Assembly: GCA_009667805.1 (NCBI GenBank)
Contig: CM019067.1
Location: 161,715,049 to 161,779,048 of the forward strand
Origin: Leptobrachium leishanense
Taxonomy: Eukaryota > Chordata > Amphibia > Anura > Megophryidae
Direction of reading: 5' to 3'
Length of the DNA: 64,000 nt
Shown here: positions 50,060-61,502 of the stretch, piece by piece
Position numbering within the stretch: position 1 is the first letter of the stretch
How the letters are laid out: every line of letters starts with the position of its first letter
Program-made: the position numbers and the translations under genes
The notes under the pieces: generated by a model
What the model saw: only the letters and a program-made list of their open reading frames with translations
Told to the model about the DNA's origin: nothing
The model's database searches: none

Positions 50060-51250
50060 TATAACTTATACTAACCAATATCCTACACCAAGAACGTTTT
50101 GTTTATTTCACTATTTCAAAAATATGAACAATGCGCCCAGCTTATATAGTATTATTATTAGATAATACTTGCAAGGGGAATGTGTTTGTTTTCCAGGTCA
50201 ACCATGAGGTATTTGATTGAACCATTGATTTCAAGTAAATGAGCAGTCACTGCATTGCGATTATGGATATAGTATTGAGAAAACAAATTGGTTGAATCTG
50301 ATATTTTACTTAATTTCTCAATTCACATATTTTAATGGTCAAAGATATTGAAATAAAAATAGAAGATAAATAAACAACATTTTTTTATAAAGTTGTTTTT
50401 TAAACAAAATGGCAAGATAAGCAATATTTAATCAATAAATGTAAGCTTTGACTTTGAATAACGTATTGTGCTTAATACAAATGGCCTCATGGTAAACTAC
50501 ATCCACAGCAAGAACCAAAGATTTCCCTCAGGTAAAGTATTCATCTGACAAGCTTAAGCCCATGTGGGCACTGCAGGCTTTGTATATACATGACCTCTAT
50601 CACATAAGCAGATTGAACATGTATAAAGCAGCAGCTTTAGAAAAACAGTAGGAATAAGACATTCATGATTGTTTCAAAGCCTTTTTAAGGCATCTTCCAT
50701 AACCATCAGACTTTCTTATGCCTTTTAACGTGCATGTAATATCAATGTTAACCGTTACACAAGTTTTACATTTGCCAGAATTAATATACTGAAAATGAAT
50801 TCAAAGTGAAGAGTTTACAAACATATGATTTCTAATATTAAGTATATTCTCCCTCTCCCGTTTTGAATCATATATATATAGATAGATGGATGTGTGTCAT
50901 TTTATTTCAATGTTAACAGAAAGAGCTGAACATTTTTATAGCCTTACTTTGTGACATACAGTATGTGATGTTTCCACAAATATCAGTGATAGGGAGTTGA
51001 TGGAGGAAAAATTCAGTTCTTCAGACTTGATATGCGATTTTTCTGTGCCTCGATTATCTTTTTAAATTGTAAGCACAATAAATATTTGGTTTTTAAATTT
51101 ATTTTGGCTGTCTATGCTATTGTTTTTTTATCCCTTTACCTTGAGGGTCATTTCATCTGAATTCTTCTGGAGGATCTATATACAATAACACAGTTGACTT
51201 TATATATAAGGTGTGCAGTTTCACTATATGTGTTTGTGAGAAACTCGGTA
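50060..51250. other. No recognised feature
   Basis: AT-rich sequence with short (TA)n runs near 50870. No coding or repeat call. Confidence 0.5.
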
Positions 51251-51259
51251 GAAGTTGGC

Positions 51260-51576
51260 TGATGCGACAGGAAAGTGATCCTAAACATTGAATTCCACTA
51301 GAAAGTGGTTTCAAAAATGAAAATCTGTCTTTTGGAGTGACCCAGTCAGACCCCAGCCATTAACCCCATAGAGTTGTTATGGAATTACCCGAAATAAAGC
51401 AGTTCTGTAAGGAAGAATGTTCCAAACGTTGACCTGGTTATTTTGCAGTTCTATTCTGCAGTTAGTGGAAATGCTTGGATGAGGTTATTGCTGCCAAAGG
51501 AGGATCAACGGGATAATAAACCCCAGTGTTCACTTTTCAGCACTGTGAATGTTTAATGGGATGTGTTCAATAAAGA
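51260..51576 (+). pseudogene. Tc1-like transposase fossil, C-terminal part
   Basis: Plus-strand translation gives recognisable but broken pieces: LLE then a stop then PSQTPAINPIELLW, and later [11 protein letters not shown], the usual end of Tc1-like transposases. Several stops and indels interrupt it. The 3' flank (GTTCAATAAAG) continues at 56619 beyond the LTR element. Much older than the other Tc1 copies here. Confidence 0.8.
51573..51576. repeat. Target-site duplication AAGA (left)
   Basis: AAGA before the LTR at 51577 and again after the second LTR at 56619-56622. Joining the flanks restores AATAAAGATATG of the Tc1 fossil. Confidence 0.8.
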
Positions 51577-52695
51577 TGTAGCGCTCACTCCCGGAGGAGC
51601 CGCTGAAAATGAACCACGGGTCAGTCTCCCCGCACTAGGGAATAAATATACTCCAACACCGCTGTGAGTTTTTATCATTTAAATAGTTTACTAAAATAAT
51701 AGGCAGATGTTGAGACACGGTATTCACAGATATTATTACAGTACTTTCGTATTGCGGTAAAACGCGTAGCGGAAAAGAAACGAAACACGAGGCTTCGTAT
51801 TTCGGAAAAAAAATATTCGCAACCGAACAGAAAAGAAATGCAATTGCACGAATATTTAAAAGGGACACGTAGCGAAACCCAAAAATACAATCTCTTCGTA
51901 TTACGATAAACGCGCAGCGGAAAAGAGAAAAATATATTCGGAACGTATCTTTAACCCCTGTTCCGATTCGTAACAAATGAGTCCCGCACAGGTTAAGTCC
52001 CGGAATGTAAAGGGTGTGTACGTGTGTGTATATGGTACCCGGTACTATTCAACTGGCCAGTGAATTACTTATAACGATGTCTTCGACTAGTCAAGTTGGG
52101 GCCTGTGGGTTTTGGAAACAAACAGCAGCGTGCTTTCTTGATTTTATAAACCGGCCTTGGAGGCCTCTCACCCATCCGCTCGATCACCAAGGCTCCGCTG
52201 ACCCAGGACGTCTCTCCGCTTAATGCCTGGCTGTGATACTGGCTACTGGATCCGTTGTCTGGCTTTCCTTGCTCCCACCCGGACTTGTCCAGCTACCGCC
52301 TGCTCTCCCATCCAATGGACTTGCGGTACTCCTCACTCGGGTCCTCTGCTTGCCTTGATCGCAGCGTGGGTATAGACAGGTCTCTGCAGGGTCACTGTCC
52401 CGATCCCCCAGCACCAGCGAGGTAGCCCCTGCGCTCTGGCCTGGTCACGATCCTCCACAGCTCGGCCTGCTTCCTTCTCCTTTCAGCTCCCAGCTCACTC
52501 TGAGCATGCTTTCCACGAGGCTGGTGATGCCTTTCCTTTCCTACACACCCACTTCCTGTCCTTACGCAAAGCATCATGGAAAAGGTAGTTTAGTGCCTTG
52601 TGTTTGTCCAGCATAACTTTCCATGGTCTCTGTCTCCCTCTGGTGGCCATTGCAAGTAAATGCAGCAGAACAGTCTTTTTAAACACATCGCTACA
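51577..52695 (-). repeat. 3' LTR of the retrotransposon
   Basis: TGTAGCGCTCACTCC at the window-left edge and ACATCGCTACA at the right, 1119 bp. It matches 55494-56618 almost base for base. Small indels (such as CCCGG versus CCCAGG near 52039) account for the length difference. Confidence 0.95.
52141..52150 (-). promoter_or_regulatory. TATA-like box in the 3' LTR
   Basis: On the minus strand this reads TTTATAAAAT. The equivalent site in the 5' LTR is 56064-56073, the copy expected to start the element's RNA. Confidence 0.55.
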
Positions 52696-52711
52696 CTCCC
52701 CCCCCCTAAAC
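52696..52711 (-). promoter_or_regulatory. Polypurine tract
   Basis: Minus strand TTTAGGGGGGGGGAG directly abuts the 3' LTR, the expected place for plus-strand DNA priming. It fixes the element's orientation. Confidence 0.85.
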
Positions 52712-52811
52712 TCTTGGGTCCTCCCAAGGGCGTGTAACGGGTACATGTGTCGGTCATACATAACATAACAACAGTTGCATTACATTTCTACTTAACATTT
52801 CTAACTTTAGC

Positions 52812-55434
52812 CTACATATTCAGGGTTGACAACAGGCAGCAATTTTCCTCAATCTCCCCCAAACCCTTAGACACCTTGGCAATTAGAGCTGACACTTCTG
52901 GAAACCTCCGCCCAGTTGTTACAGCCTCCTCTGTGCTATGTCCTGGTGAATCAAATGTGAGTCTCTGAGGGGGTCGTACTGAACGTTTAGGTTCAAATTT
53001 TTCAAGAACCTCTTCAGTCAGGAGAGCTGACTCTACAGGCTCAATTCTCTCATCAACCATCGGAGCCAACACTTCCTCGGAATATGAGCCCTCCAGTGAA
53101 GGCATAGAACTGTAATCTATGGATATTTCCTCTAAAACTTCAGGAACTTCCCAGGTCTCAGGTACTGCAGGTGCTCGAGTCATAACTTCAGAGATATCAG
53201 ACCCTAAATCACTCTCACCCCAGTCAGAAACCGGCTTGACGCTCTGGGACTCAGGTGCCCACACCCAGCTCAGACACCAGCCTTCTTCTTCACTGTCTTC
53301 TTCACTCTCTCTAACGGAACGTAACTGATGAGACCGAATAGTAGGAGTCGGACGGGATATAGGCAGACCAGGCACAGATAATTTGTCTCCAATCGGTACT
53401 TGTACAGTCTTTCCTGAACGTAGGGCCTTCTCTGTCCCTTCCGTTCTCCTCAGCCTTCTTATTTCTGTAGTGGTTCTCTGTTCCTTGACCCTCCGTGGAC
53501 AGGCCGGTCGTGACATCGAGTGTGCCTTCTTAGGAGCAGGATTCTCTTCCGTGACCAGTGGGGTTAAGAGGTGTCTCAACACATCAGCGTTCATCCCCAC
53601 TATCATAGAACTTCGATTAGCTCCCGAGGGACGAGGACACACAATTGCCAACGTGTCACATACTCTCGGTTGTCCAGCGATTTCCGAACTGAATTCTAGC
53701 TTCACCTGTATATATCCATCATAGGGAAACTTCTCCATTCCCATACCCCAGATTTCGAGATCCTTCAATTTCTTCAGGGGTATATGCTTCAGATATTTCT
53801 GATAGAAGTCTCGGTAAATCAGCGTTACTTGAGCACCCGAATCTAGAAGAGCCTTAGTATAGACTCCTTCCACTTGAACCGGGATGATGGGCGAAGGACC
53901 TATCAACTTGTCAGGGAACTTTTTCGTAGCAGCAGGAGAGGTAGACCCAGTCTGTTGTACTCTAACCCTTGTCCTCATACGTGGTGACTGCGGGCATACA
54001 TTTTCCTCCCGTGACATAGGATCAGACCTCCAGGGAGAGGATCTTCTAGGTCTAGCAGGCACATATAGAGACCCTCCCTGTCTCCTTTCTGGGCACTGAG
54101 CCTTGAAATGACCGAATTCTCTACAGGCAAAACATCTTCCCCACGAGGATGAGGGCACACTTTCTTCCTGTGGCTCATTTGAAAATCCTCTGTCGGAGAC
54201 CACAGCAACCGCTGCTGTTCGTATATCTGAGAGAGACTTCAGTATTTCAGTCTGCATTTCTACTACTTTCAAGATTGTCCGGCATAGGTCCGTGTGTGTC
54301 TGTTCCATCTTAACTTGGGCTTCTTGTACTCTCGCGAGAGTCTTTTGTATCTCACCATACACCTGGTTTGACGACTTTTGAGTTATCTCCGGCTCATATG
54401 TCTCTTCCGGATCTTCCTCATCTGATGAACACTCGTTATACTCTATGGGTTGCGCATAGACCTTTTCTCCCCTTCTTCCAAGCTTCTCTTCCAGAAGGGC
54501 TTCTTCCTCCCGAACAACTCGAATCAGTTCTAGGTAATTTAACTCTTTATTACCTTCTCGAGTCCTCAGCTGCAACATCACAGGATCTAAAGGTAAGGCA
54601 CCCTTCAATATCTGACGCATTCTAACCTGATCTACTGTAGTGGGGTCTGTTCCTTTCTTCAACAGTACTTGGTACAGTATCTTATCCAGGCGCCTCATGT
54701 ATTCTGTCATCTTCTCACCCCTTTTCTGGTAAGTATGCTCATATTGGTACATTAGCTCAGCAGCCTTTTCCGTTCGCCCGAAGACTTCCTGTAATATGTT
54801 CAGGTAATCTAGAGCAGTACAGTCTCTCTTACTCAGCTTCAGATTCCTGACAGCCTCTGACGCAGGTCCCTTTAAGCTCTCAGTAATTCTTTGCTTCTTC
54901 TGCGCTTCAGAGACGTCCCACTCATCCAGAGCTTATCGCTTGTTCCACCCATTCTTCGAAGGTTTCTTCTCCCGCCGGAGTTGGCAAGTTTCCTGAAAAT
55001 TTTTCCAACTTCCGATATCCGAAGCTGATGTAAGAAGGGTGAGCCCTCTGACACTTAACCACGAGGTCTCCAATAGCAGCAATGAACTCCGGCCCGATCA
55101 TGGCCAGCGGGCTGGATGCAGGAATGTTCGCTGAATAACCACATGGCTTACTTGGCTGGATCAGACGAACTTCCACGTCGTCGGTTAGCTGTATACTCAC
55201 GTCCTGAAAACACACAGGAACACCCTTTCTCCACTCAAAAAGAACATACGTGTGAGAAGTCTCTGGGTTCACTTTAATGTCCGCTAGAAACCCCCGCTGG
55301 TCAGGTGCCAACGCTGCCACGGCCAGGCGGATCTGCTCTTCTGCCCAGGTGCCTACAGGAATATCCATTACTACACTCAACTCTAACTGGCCACCCTGTG
55401 CTTTACACCACTCTGCTGCTTCATCTGGATCCAT
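52812..55434 (-). pseudogene. Gag-protease polyprotein, one frame break
   Basis: The first frame (ATG 55432-55434, MDPDEAAEWCKAQGG) runs 170 codons to a stop at 54922. It holds a PNMA-like N-terminal RRM-type region and the start of the capsid domain (KLEKFSGNLPTPAGEETFEE). The rest of Gag-protease is open in another frame from about 54932 (LDEWDVSEAQKK) to 52812, with its first ATG at 54750-54752. The break is near 54933: one extra base, a small deletion, or a shift site. Counting from that ATG: capsid C-terminal domain 1-110, acidic stretch and likely coiled coil about 105-180, CCHC zinc knuckle CFACREFGHFKAQC at 207-220, retroviral-type aspartyl protease at about 290-395 with DSGA at 304-307 and IVGMNADVL near the end, then ~250 acidic, serine- and proline-rich residues with no known domain. 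Confidence 0.9.
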
Positions 55435-55471
55435 ATTTAACCCTTTAAATGTGGTTTTTCCAGAGACTGAG

Positions 55472-55491
55472 ATCCCGGAAACGAGCCCCCA
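55472..55491 (-). promoter_or_regulatory. Primer binding site, tRNA-Pro-like
   Basis: On the minus strand, two bases after the 5' LTR, TGGGGGCTCGT is followed by TT and CCGGGAT. This matches the well-known tRNA-Pro primer site apart from the two-base insertion. The Gag ATG follows within ~40 bases, an unusually short leader. Confidence 0.75.
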
Positions 55492-55493
55492 CG

Positions 55494-56618
55494 TGTAGCG
55501 CTCACTCCCGGAGGAGCCGCTGAAAATGAACCACGGGTCAGTCTCCCCGCACTAGGGAATAAATATACTCCAACACCGCTGTGAGTTTTTATCATTTAAA
55601 TAGTTTACTAAAATAATAGGCAGATGTTGAGACACGGTATTCACAGATATTATTACAGTACTTTCGTATTGCGGTAAAACGCGTAGCGGAAAAGAAACGA
55701 AACACGAGGCTTCATATTTCGGAAGAATAAAATATTCGCAACCGAACAGAAAAGAAATGCAATTGCACGAATATTTGAAAAAGGGACACGTAGCGAAACC
55801 CAAAAATACAATCTCTTCGTATTACGATAAACGCGCAGCGGAAAAGAGAAAAATATATTCGGAACGTATCTTTAACCCCTGTTCCGATTCGTAACAAATG
55901 AGTCCCGCACAGGTTAAGTCCCGGAATGTAAAGGGTGTGTACGTGTGTGTATATGGTACCCAGGTACTATTCAACTGGCCAGTGAATTACTTATAACAAT
56001 GTCTTCGACTAGTCAAGTTGGGGCCCTGTGGGTTTTGGAAACAAACAGCAGCGTGCTTTCTTGATTTTATAAACCGGCCTTGGAGGCCTCTCACCCATCC
56101 GCTCGATCACCAAGGCTCCGCTGACCCAGGACGTCTCTCCGCTTAATGCCTGGCTGTGATACTGGCTACTGGATCCGTTGTCTGGCTTTCCTTGCTCCCA
56201 CCCGGACTTGTCCAGCTACCGCCTGCTCTCCCATCCAATGGACTTGCGGTACTCCTCACTCAGGTCCTCTGCTTGCCTTGATCGCAGCGTGGGTATAGAC
56301 AGGTCTCTGCAGGGTCACTGTCCCGATCCCCCAGCACCAGCGAGGTAGCCCCTGCGCTCTGGCCTGGTCACGATCCTCCACAGCTTGGCCTGCTTTCTTC
56401 TCCTTTCAGCTCCCAGCTCACTCTGAGCATGCTTTCCACGAGGCTGGTGATGCCTTTCCTTTCCTACACACCCACTTCCTGTCCTTACGCAAAGCATCAT
56501 GGAAAAGGTAGTTTAGTGCCTTGTGTTTGTCCAGCATAACTTTCCATGGTCTCTGTCTCCCTCTGGTGGCCATTGCAAGTAAATGCAGCAGAACAGTCTT
56601 TTTAAACACATCGCTACA
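55494..56618 (-). repeat. 5' LTR of the retrotransposon
   Basis: 1125 bp, the transcribing LTR for this minus-strand element. A TATA-like TTTATAAAAT lies at 56064-56073. Near-identity to 51577-52695 indicates a young insertion. Confidence 0.95.
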
Positions 56619-56680
56619 AAGATATGAAAGATTATACTTGTTTTCATGTTGTTTGCTTAAGTGTTAGCCTACACATTTGA
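56619..56680 (+). repeat. Right remnant of the Tc1 fossil
   Basis: AAGATATGAAAG and TTGTTTTCATGTTGTTTG continue the Tc1-like 3' region interrupted at 51576. Confidence 0.65.
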
Positions 56681-56769
56681 CTATGATGCAAACAATGCAG
56701 CCGGGATGTTCGGTGAGGTCAGTGGCTGGTGAGGCACTAGCTAGTATCAGAGCCAGATATACACAGATA

Positions 56770-56945
56770 TTAACTAACTTTCTGCGATTTGTGTTTAGCT
56801 GTAAATTATCTTTTACTCATTTACTGTACCCACACATTATATATTATTTTTCTCGCTAATAAATAGACTTTCTAAAGATACCATTATTTTCATCTTATCA
56901 TATACTTTACTATTAAACAAAAAAATATATAAATGAAAAACTGTT
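56770..56945 (+). repeat. piggyBac-like left-end fragment
   Basis: Words such as TTTCTCGCTAATAAATAGAC, TTTCTAAAGATACCATTATT and CATATACTTTACTATTAAAC match the left subterminal region of the elements at 2066 and 42115. The TTAA end itself is gone. Confidence 0.7.
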
Positions 56946-56949
56946 TTTT

Positions 56950-57145
56950 CTGTGCCTGTGTCTGTCATACAATGGATTTGACACTAGAGGGAGCTGCCTG
57001 TGTCTGCCATACACTGTATCTGCCACTAGAGGAGCTGCCTGTGCTTGTCATACTCTGTATCCACCACTAGAGGGATCAGAGGGAGCTGCTTGTGCCTGTC
57101 ATACTCTGTATCTGCCACTAGAGAGAGCAGAGGGAGCTGCCTGTG
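56950..57145. repeat. ~50-bp tandem repeat, 4 units
   Basis: Units of GAGCTGCCTGTGYCTGYCAT followed by ACTCTGTATCTGCCACTAGA, with small length changes. Confidence 0.85.
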
Positions 57146-57712
57146 CCCTTTTCTGTCAATGAAAGGCCAGCTTCCCATGTAGGTGGTTTTTTGAATGGTT
57201 TGGAACAATGCTGCTTTCCCATTGGTCCAAGCTATTCCATTGCTGAGTGAGCCTCTCTGAGGCTCTGATGAGCAGTGTTCAGGGAGTAGGCAGGGCTCGT
57301 CTGTTATTATTTGAACAGACTCGTGCTGCAGACTCTTAAGCAGCTTAAAAAATTAGCATAGCGGGGAAATGTACTGCTATGCAAATTGCGTAGGCTGTGT
57401 AAAGAATGAGCGCAGAGACAGAGGACGGAGCCGACAGCTGGTGCTGGTGAATCTTGTTTTATTTTATTTTATTATTTTATCACTTAATGGCAGGTGAGGC
57501 TCTGCCTCATATGCCTACCCTGACGGTACATCCCTCCAATGCAGGAACTGGGTACTCCAATGCTAGGTATTTTTATAAGGAGAACAGCAATGTTACAGGT
57601 TCCTTCGCAGCCTTTCTCAAGCTAAAAGCCTGTGAAGGAAGTCAAAACAATGCTGCTCTCCATTTAAAAATACCCAGCATTGGAGCACCAGGTCCCTGCG
57701 TTGTTTTTGAGA
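57146..57712. other. No recognised feature
   Basis: Mixed sequence with a moderately GC-rich stretch at 57240-57440. The 89-codon frame at 57454 has no family resemblance. Confidence 0.45.
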
Positions 57713-57720
57713 TTGCACAC

Positions 57721-58299
57721 TAGGGATGTGCAATTCGTTTCGCACAGATTTGGTTTTCCTATGAAATTTACCATTTTCGTGCTTCCGAGGGCATCCCGAA
57801 TTCGAAATGTCTACCAGACTAAATATTCAAATCGATTCAAAAATTTCGGATTGATTCAAAATTTCAGGTCGATTTGAAATTTCGGGAAAAATTTCGAATT
57901 GATATAAAAAAAATATCGATTTTTTTTTTAAAAAAATGCTTAAAAGATCCTAAAAAAATCTAAAAATAAAAAGACTCTTTACTGCAGAATATTATAAGCA
58001 ACGGTTTATTAGATATTGAATTAAAATGTGAATATTTTTAACATTGAAGCCTATGGGATACAACATTTCCCACACTATCGAATTTGATATCAACTATCGA
58101 ATTTAAAATCAAATTTCGAATTGATATCAACTATCAAATTGATCTTAATTTACAATACAAGAAATAGGACTTTATGAAACAAATTAATTTAATTTCACTG
58201 TTTAATCACCAAATCGAAACAAAAATGGTCCGAAAATACCCGAAACGAAAAACACCTGGGAAAAAAACGAAACAAAATTTTTAGCGGTGCACATCTCTA
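57721..58299. mobile_element. hAT MITE with exact 8-bp target duplication
   Basis: TTGCACAC occurs at 57713-57720 and 58300-58307. Ends TAGGGATGTGCAATTCG and GTGCACATCTCTA are inverted. The interior has TTTCGAA-rich blocks and the ~110-bp core (about 57940-58055). An 8-bp duplication is the hallmark of hAT elements. 579 bp, non-coding. Confidence 0.95.
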
Positions 58300-58419
58300 T
58301 TGCACACTGGGCGGACACCCAGGAAATATGAGCACCCTAACTCCCTCTAGTTTGCCATACTTGCAATTCAATTATTATGGACTGAGTGCACTAGTACTCT
58401 TTATTTTGTTTGATAAAAG

Positions 58420-58881
58420 TGAAATGGAATTTTAAGACCGATTCATCCTGAAAAGCAACTACCGTAGATACTCGAGTATAGCGCGACCCGAATATAACAC
58501 GACGGATAGCGATTTATTATGGAAATGAGAGAATACTCAAGACTCGAATGTGACGCGAGAAACAAAATTTTACTGTACAGGTAAACCATTAAAATCCTTC
58601 CAGGTTCTCTTAACACAGTCAGGCTCCCCCTCTGGCCAGGGTGCTCTGCTCTAGAATTGCAGCTGTTTCTAACTATGAAGCCGCCGGCCTCCCATCTTCT
58701 TTACTAGCGATTAGATGGCCGGCAGAGGCGAGTGAGGTGAATGATTACACGCGATGCAGATGTCTCAAATATAACGCGACCCCTTAAATTTTAAGGTAAA
58801 ATTTTGTCACCAAAATCTAGCGGTATACTCGAGTATCTACAGTAATTCCAAAGGGTTCACTTACCTTTTCTTGCCACTGTG
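58420..58881. repeat. Decayed Tc1-like end interrupted by a MITE
   Basis: Right of the MITE, CCAAAGGGTTCACTTACC and TTTTCTTGCCACTGTG match the end of the Tc1-like element at 12515-14129. To the left, GACCGATTCAT matches the adjoining part of that end. Confidence 0.65.
58462..58842. mobile_element. pogo/mariner-type MITE, copy 2, complete
   Basis: Ends CCGTAGATACTCGAGTATAG and GTATACTCGAGTATCTACAG, flanked by TA on both sides (58460-58461, 58843-58844). 381 bp. Confidence 0.9.
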
Positions 58882-59053
58882 TTTATGTAATCATTTCAAA
58901 GTATTGATATGACATAGAATGTCAGCTTGAGGAATAGAGAACGTGTTATTTTACATCTGCTGGCCACATATATGTCATAATTATGACCACACACGTTTTT
59001 TTTCTGCTAGATTCCACATTATTAAATAAGTAGTTTAGCAAATAAATGCTATA

Positions 59054-59880
59054 CAGGGTTATTCAAAGAGATCCAAATTGTGGCCAAAAGGTAACCGAAC
59101 AGTGAAATTCAGGCTTTTCTGGCCATTCGGCTATCCAGAGAGCAGGCAGTTCGCCAAATGTTGGCGAATTGCCTGCACATACGGTGCCTGTTCATTGCCT
59201 GTTCGAGGGCAGTGAAATCCTCATAGAGAAGCAATGCTTTGTCTATTCAGAGAACAAAAACCAGCAGTGAAAAGTTGTCGAATTGCTCTGCTCTTCGGTG
59301 GTTTCATTTATTAGGTTTATTCAGGCGAATCCCATAGGCTTCACTGTTAAAAATATTCCAGTTTTAATTAAATATCTAATAAACCGTTGATTATAATATT
59401 CTGCAGTAAAAAGTCTCTTTATTTATAGATTATTTAGGAAATTTTAGGCATTTTTTGGGATTTTTTTGCGAAAATTTGACTTTTTTTTAAAATCGTTTTT
59501 TCTTTTTTCTGTAACAGCCCTTTTTATTATCTTTCATTGGATCTTATATGTAAATTTCAGACATTTTCGCTCAGTAGTTTCTCTGCAAACAGCGTTTCAC
59601 TTTTCAAACATTCAAGCGTACTGTTTTGTTTTTTTTCCACTCCACTCGTCTGTGGTGTTGGCTTTTTCCGGCAGCTGCTATGCGCTGTGATCGGCGGCTG
59701 CTGGGGTTTCTCCGGCATGTTCGGCGGGGATAATCCAGATGTTTTTGCAGGTTTCGGTGTGCGTGCTTGCTGGATACACCACATGGTCGCTGAAATAGGA
59801 TCGCCAAATTGCACCGAATTAAAGAGAACGAAAAGTCACCGAACGTGCGGCGATTTTTCGATTCTCTTTGAATAACCCTG
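59054..59880. mobile_element. TWA MITE, 827 bp
   Basis: Ends CAGGGTTATTCAAAGAGATC and CTCTTTGAATAACCCTG, flanked by ATA on both sides. Core module at about 59325-59435. Same orientation as 45212. Confidence 0.9.
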
Positions 59881-59883
59881 ATA

Positions 59884-60489
59884 TATAAAGTTACTGCTGT
59901 TCTATGCGTAGATTCTTTATTTTGAAGTGAGAACAAACATGTGTCATCAAAAATGAATATTGTTATTAGTATTATTATTATGTAAGTGGAGGTGTTTGCT
60001 TTTCATCATTAACAGATATTTTGAAAGAAGATTGAAGATGAAAGATAGAACATTGAAGTGTTTGTATACACCAAAGTAATATGCAATTCGAAGATGGCTA
60101 GCACAGTAATAATACAGGTAACGGGATAAAATTTATATTTCTGTCCATCACACACACTGTTATCAAAATTCCCATGAGAACATTTCAAGGGATGAAATGA
60201 AACTTTATATTTTTAGCTATATGTGTATTTTTTTATCTTTTTGACTATTCTAACATGATTTTGAGCATCTTTTGGGTATGGTAGATATGTGCTTTTCAAT
60301 CATAACAAGAGAGGGATTGTTATCTATGTCTATACTATTTTTTTCTTACTTTAAGTTTGCAGTATTTTAAAGGGATTTTTAAATTCCAAGACCATCTTAC
60401 ACAGCCTATAAATCCTATAAAGGGAAGAGTACTGGATAAATAACTTGAAAATTTTGTGGTGTGCACTAGAAATGCACTGATACTTTTTT
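59884..60489. other. No recognised feature
   Basis: AT-rich, unassigned. Confidence 0.5.
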
Positions 60490-61463
60490 TTAAGATCGAG
60501 TACAAGTAAATTTAAACGCTGTTTGCAAAAAAACTACTGAATGAAAATGCTTGGAACTTACATATAAGATCCTATGAATGATCATAAAAAGGTCTCTTAG
60601 AAAACAATGGAAAAAAACGATTAAGAAAAAAACCAGAATTTTTTTGCCGAAAACATCTCGAAAAATGCCTATAAGATCCTAATAAAATCTATAAATTAAT
60701 AAACAGTTTATTAGTGTATTAAAAATGGGAATATTTTTAACATTGAAACCTATGGGATTCGCCTGAATAAACCTGCCGAATAAAAACACTGAACAGCAGG
60801 GCATTTCGACAACATTTCTCTGCTGTTCAGTGTTCTCTGAATAGATTAACTATTGCTTCTCTGTAGGGGATTTCACTGCCGTTGAACAGCACCGTACGTG
60901 CAGGTAATTTGCCAAAATTTGGCGAACTGCCTGCTCTCTGAATAGCAGAATGGCCCCGAAATGTCACCATACGCTCAATTTAAGGCTAATGTCAGACGAG
61001 CGCATTTTGTATGGAATGTGCGTCCGTGCTCAACGGACATACTTTCTGACTGACGACAAGGTAGTGTCCACACAGTCCGTTTTTTCACTGATGTTATTTT
61101 TGACTGATGTAGATGGGAAATAAAATTAATATGAAAAACCATTTTGTCCGTCAAAAATGCTGGACGCACAAATGCAGTCCGTCTGACCTCATTCATCACT
61201 CACACACAAAGCTATGCAGACGTTACAGACGTGGCGCACTCCACATGTCCGTTCTAGCGGTTTTACGTTCTTGCCTTACCTGCATCCGTTTGCCGCGTCC
61301 GTTCTGTGCAGACATACTTCGTGTGTGGGTCTCTATTGATCATAATTGTATGCTACCACGGACGTTAAAATGTGCGGCAACACGGACGTGATCAGTGCAC
61401 TCGTCTGATCGGGCCTCAGTGTCTGTTTACATGGAGTCAGATCGGCTCTCTCTGAATAACCTC
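60490..61463. mobile_element. Old TWA MITE interrupted by another MITE
   Basis: Interior words AAACGCTGTTTGCAAA, AACATTGAAACCTATGGGAT and GAATAAACCTGCCGAA match 27891-28763. The right end CTCTCTGAATAACC lies at 61447-61460, beyond the inserted MITE. The left end is missing. More diverged than the other copies. Confidence 0.7.
60984..61415. mobile_element. PIF/Harbinger-like MITE, GGCTAGGGTC family, copy 6
   Basis: Ends GGCTAATGTCAGACGAGCGC and GTGCACTCGTCTGATCGGGCC; flanks TAA and TCA. The most diverged copy, similar in orientation and detail to 23711-24158. Confidence 0.75.
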
Positions 61464-61502
61464 TTTAATGTCATGTGACAATTTTGTAATGAGTAATTTA
61501 AG

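Larger units (their letters stand above)
51577..56618 (-). mobile_element. LTR retrotransposon, Ty3-like with PNMA-type Gag, Gag-protease only
   Basis: Two direct LTRs (1119 and 1125 bp) beginning TGTAGCG and ending CGCTACA enclose a 2.8-kb internal region. The minus-strand order is 5' LTR (55494-56618), PBS, Gag, protease, PPT, 3' LTR (51577-52695). The target duplication is AAGA (4 bp). The Gag has the layout of the PNMA gene family, which is thought to descend from Gmr1-like Ty3 elements. No reverse transcriptase, RNase H or integrase is present, so it would need those proteins supplied in trans. The LTRs differ at only about a dozen positions by eye, so insertion was recent. Confidence 0.9.

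Noticed and set aside
53119..54625. Plus-strand frames of 69-113 codons
   Set aside because: Antisense shadows of the Gag-protease gene on the minus strand.
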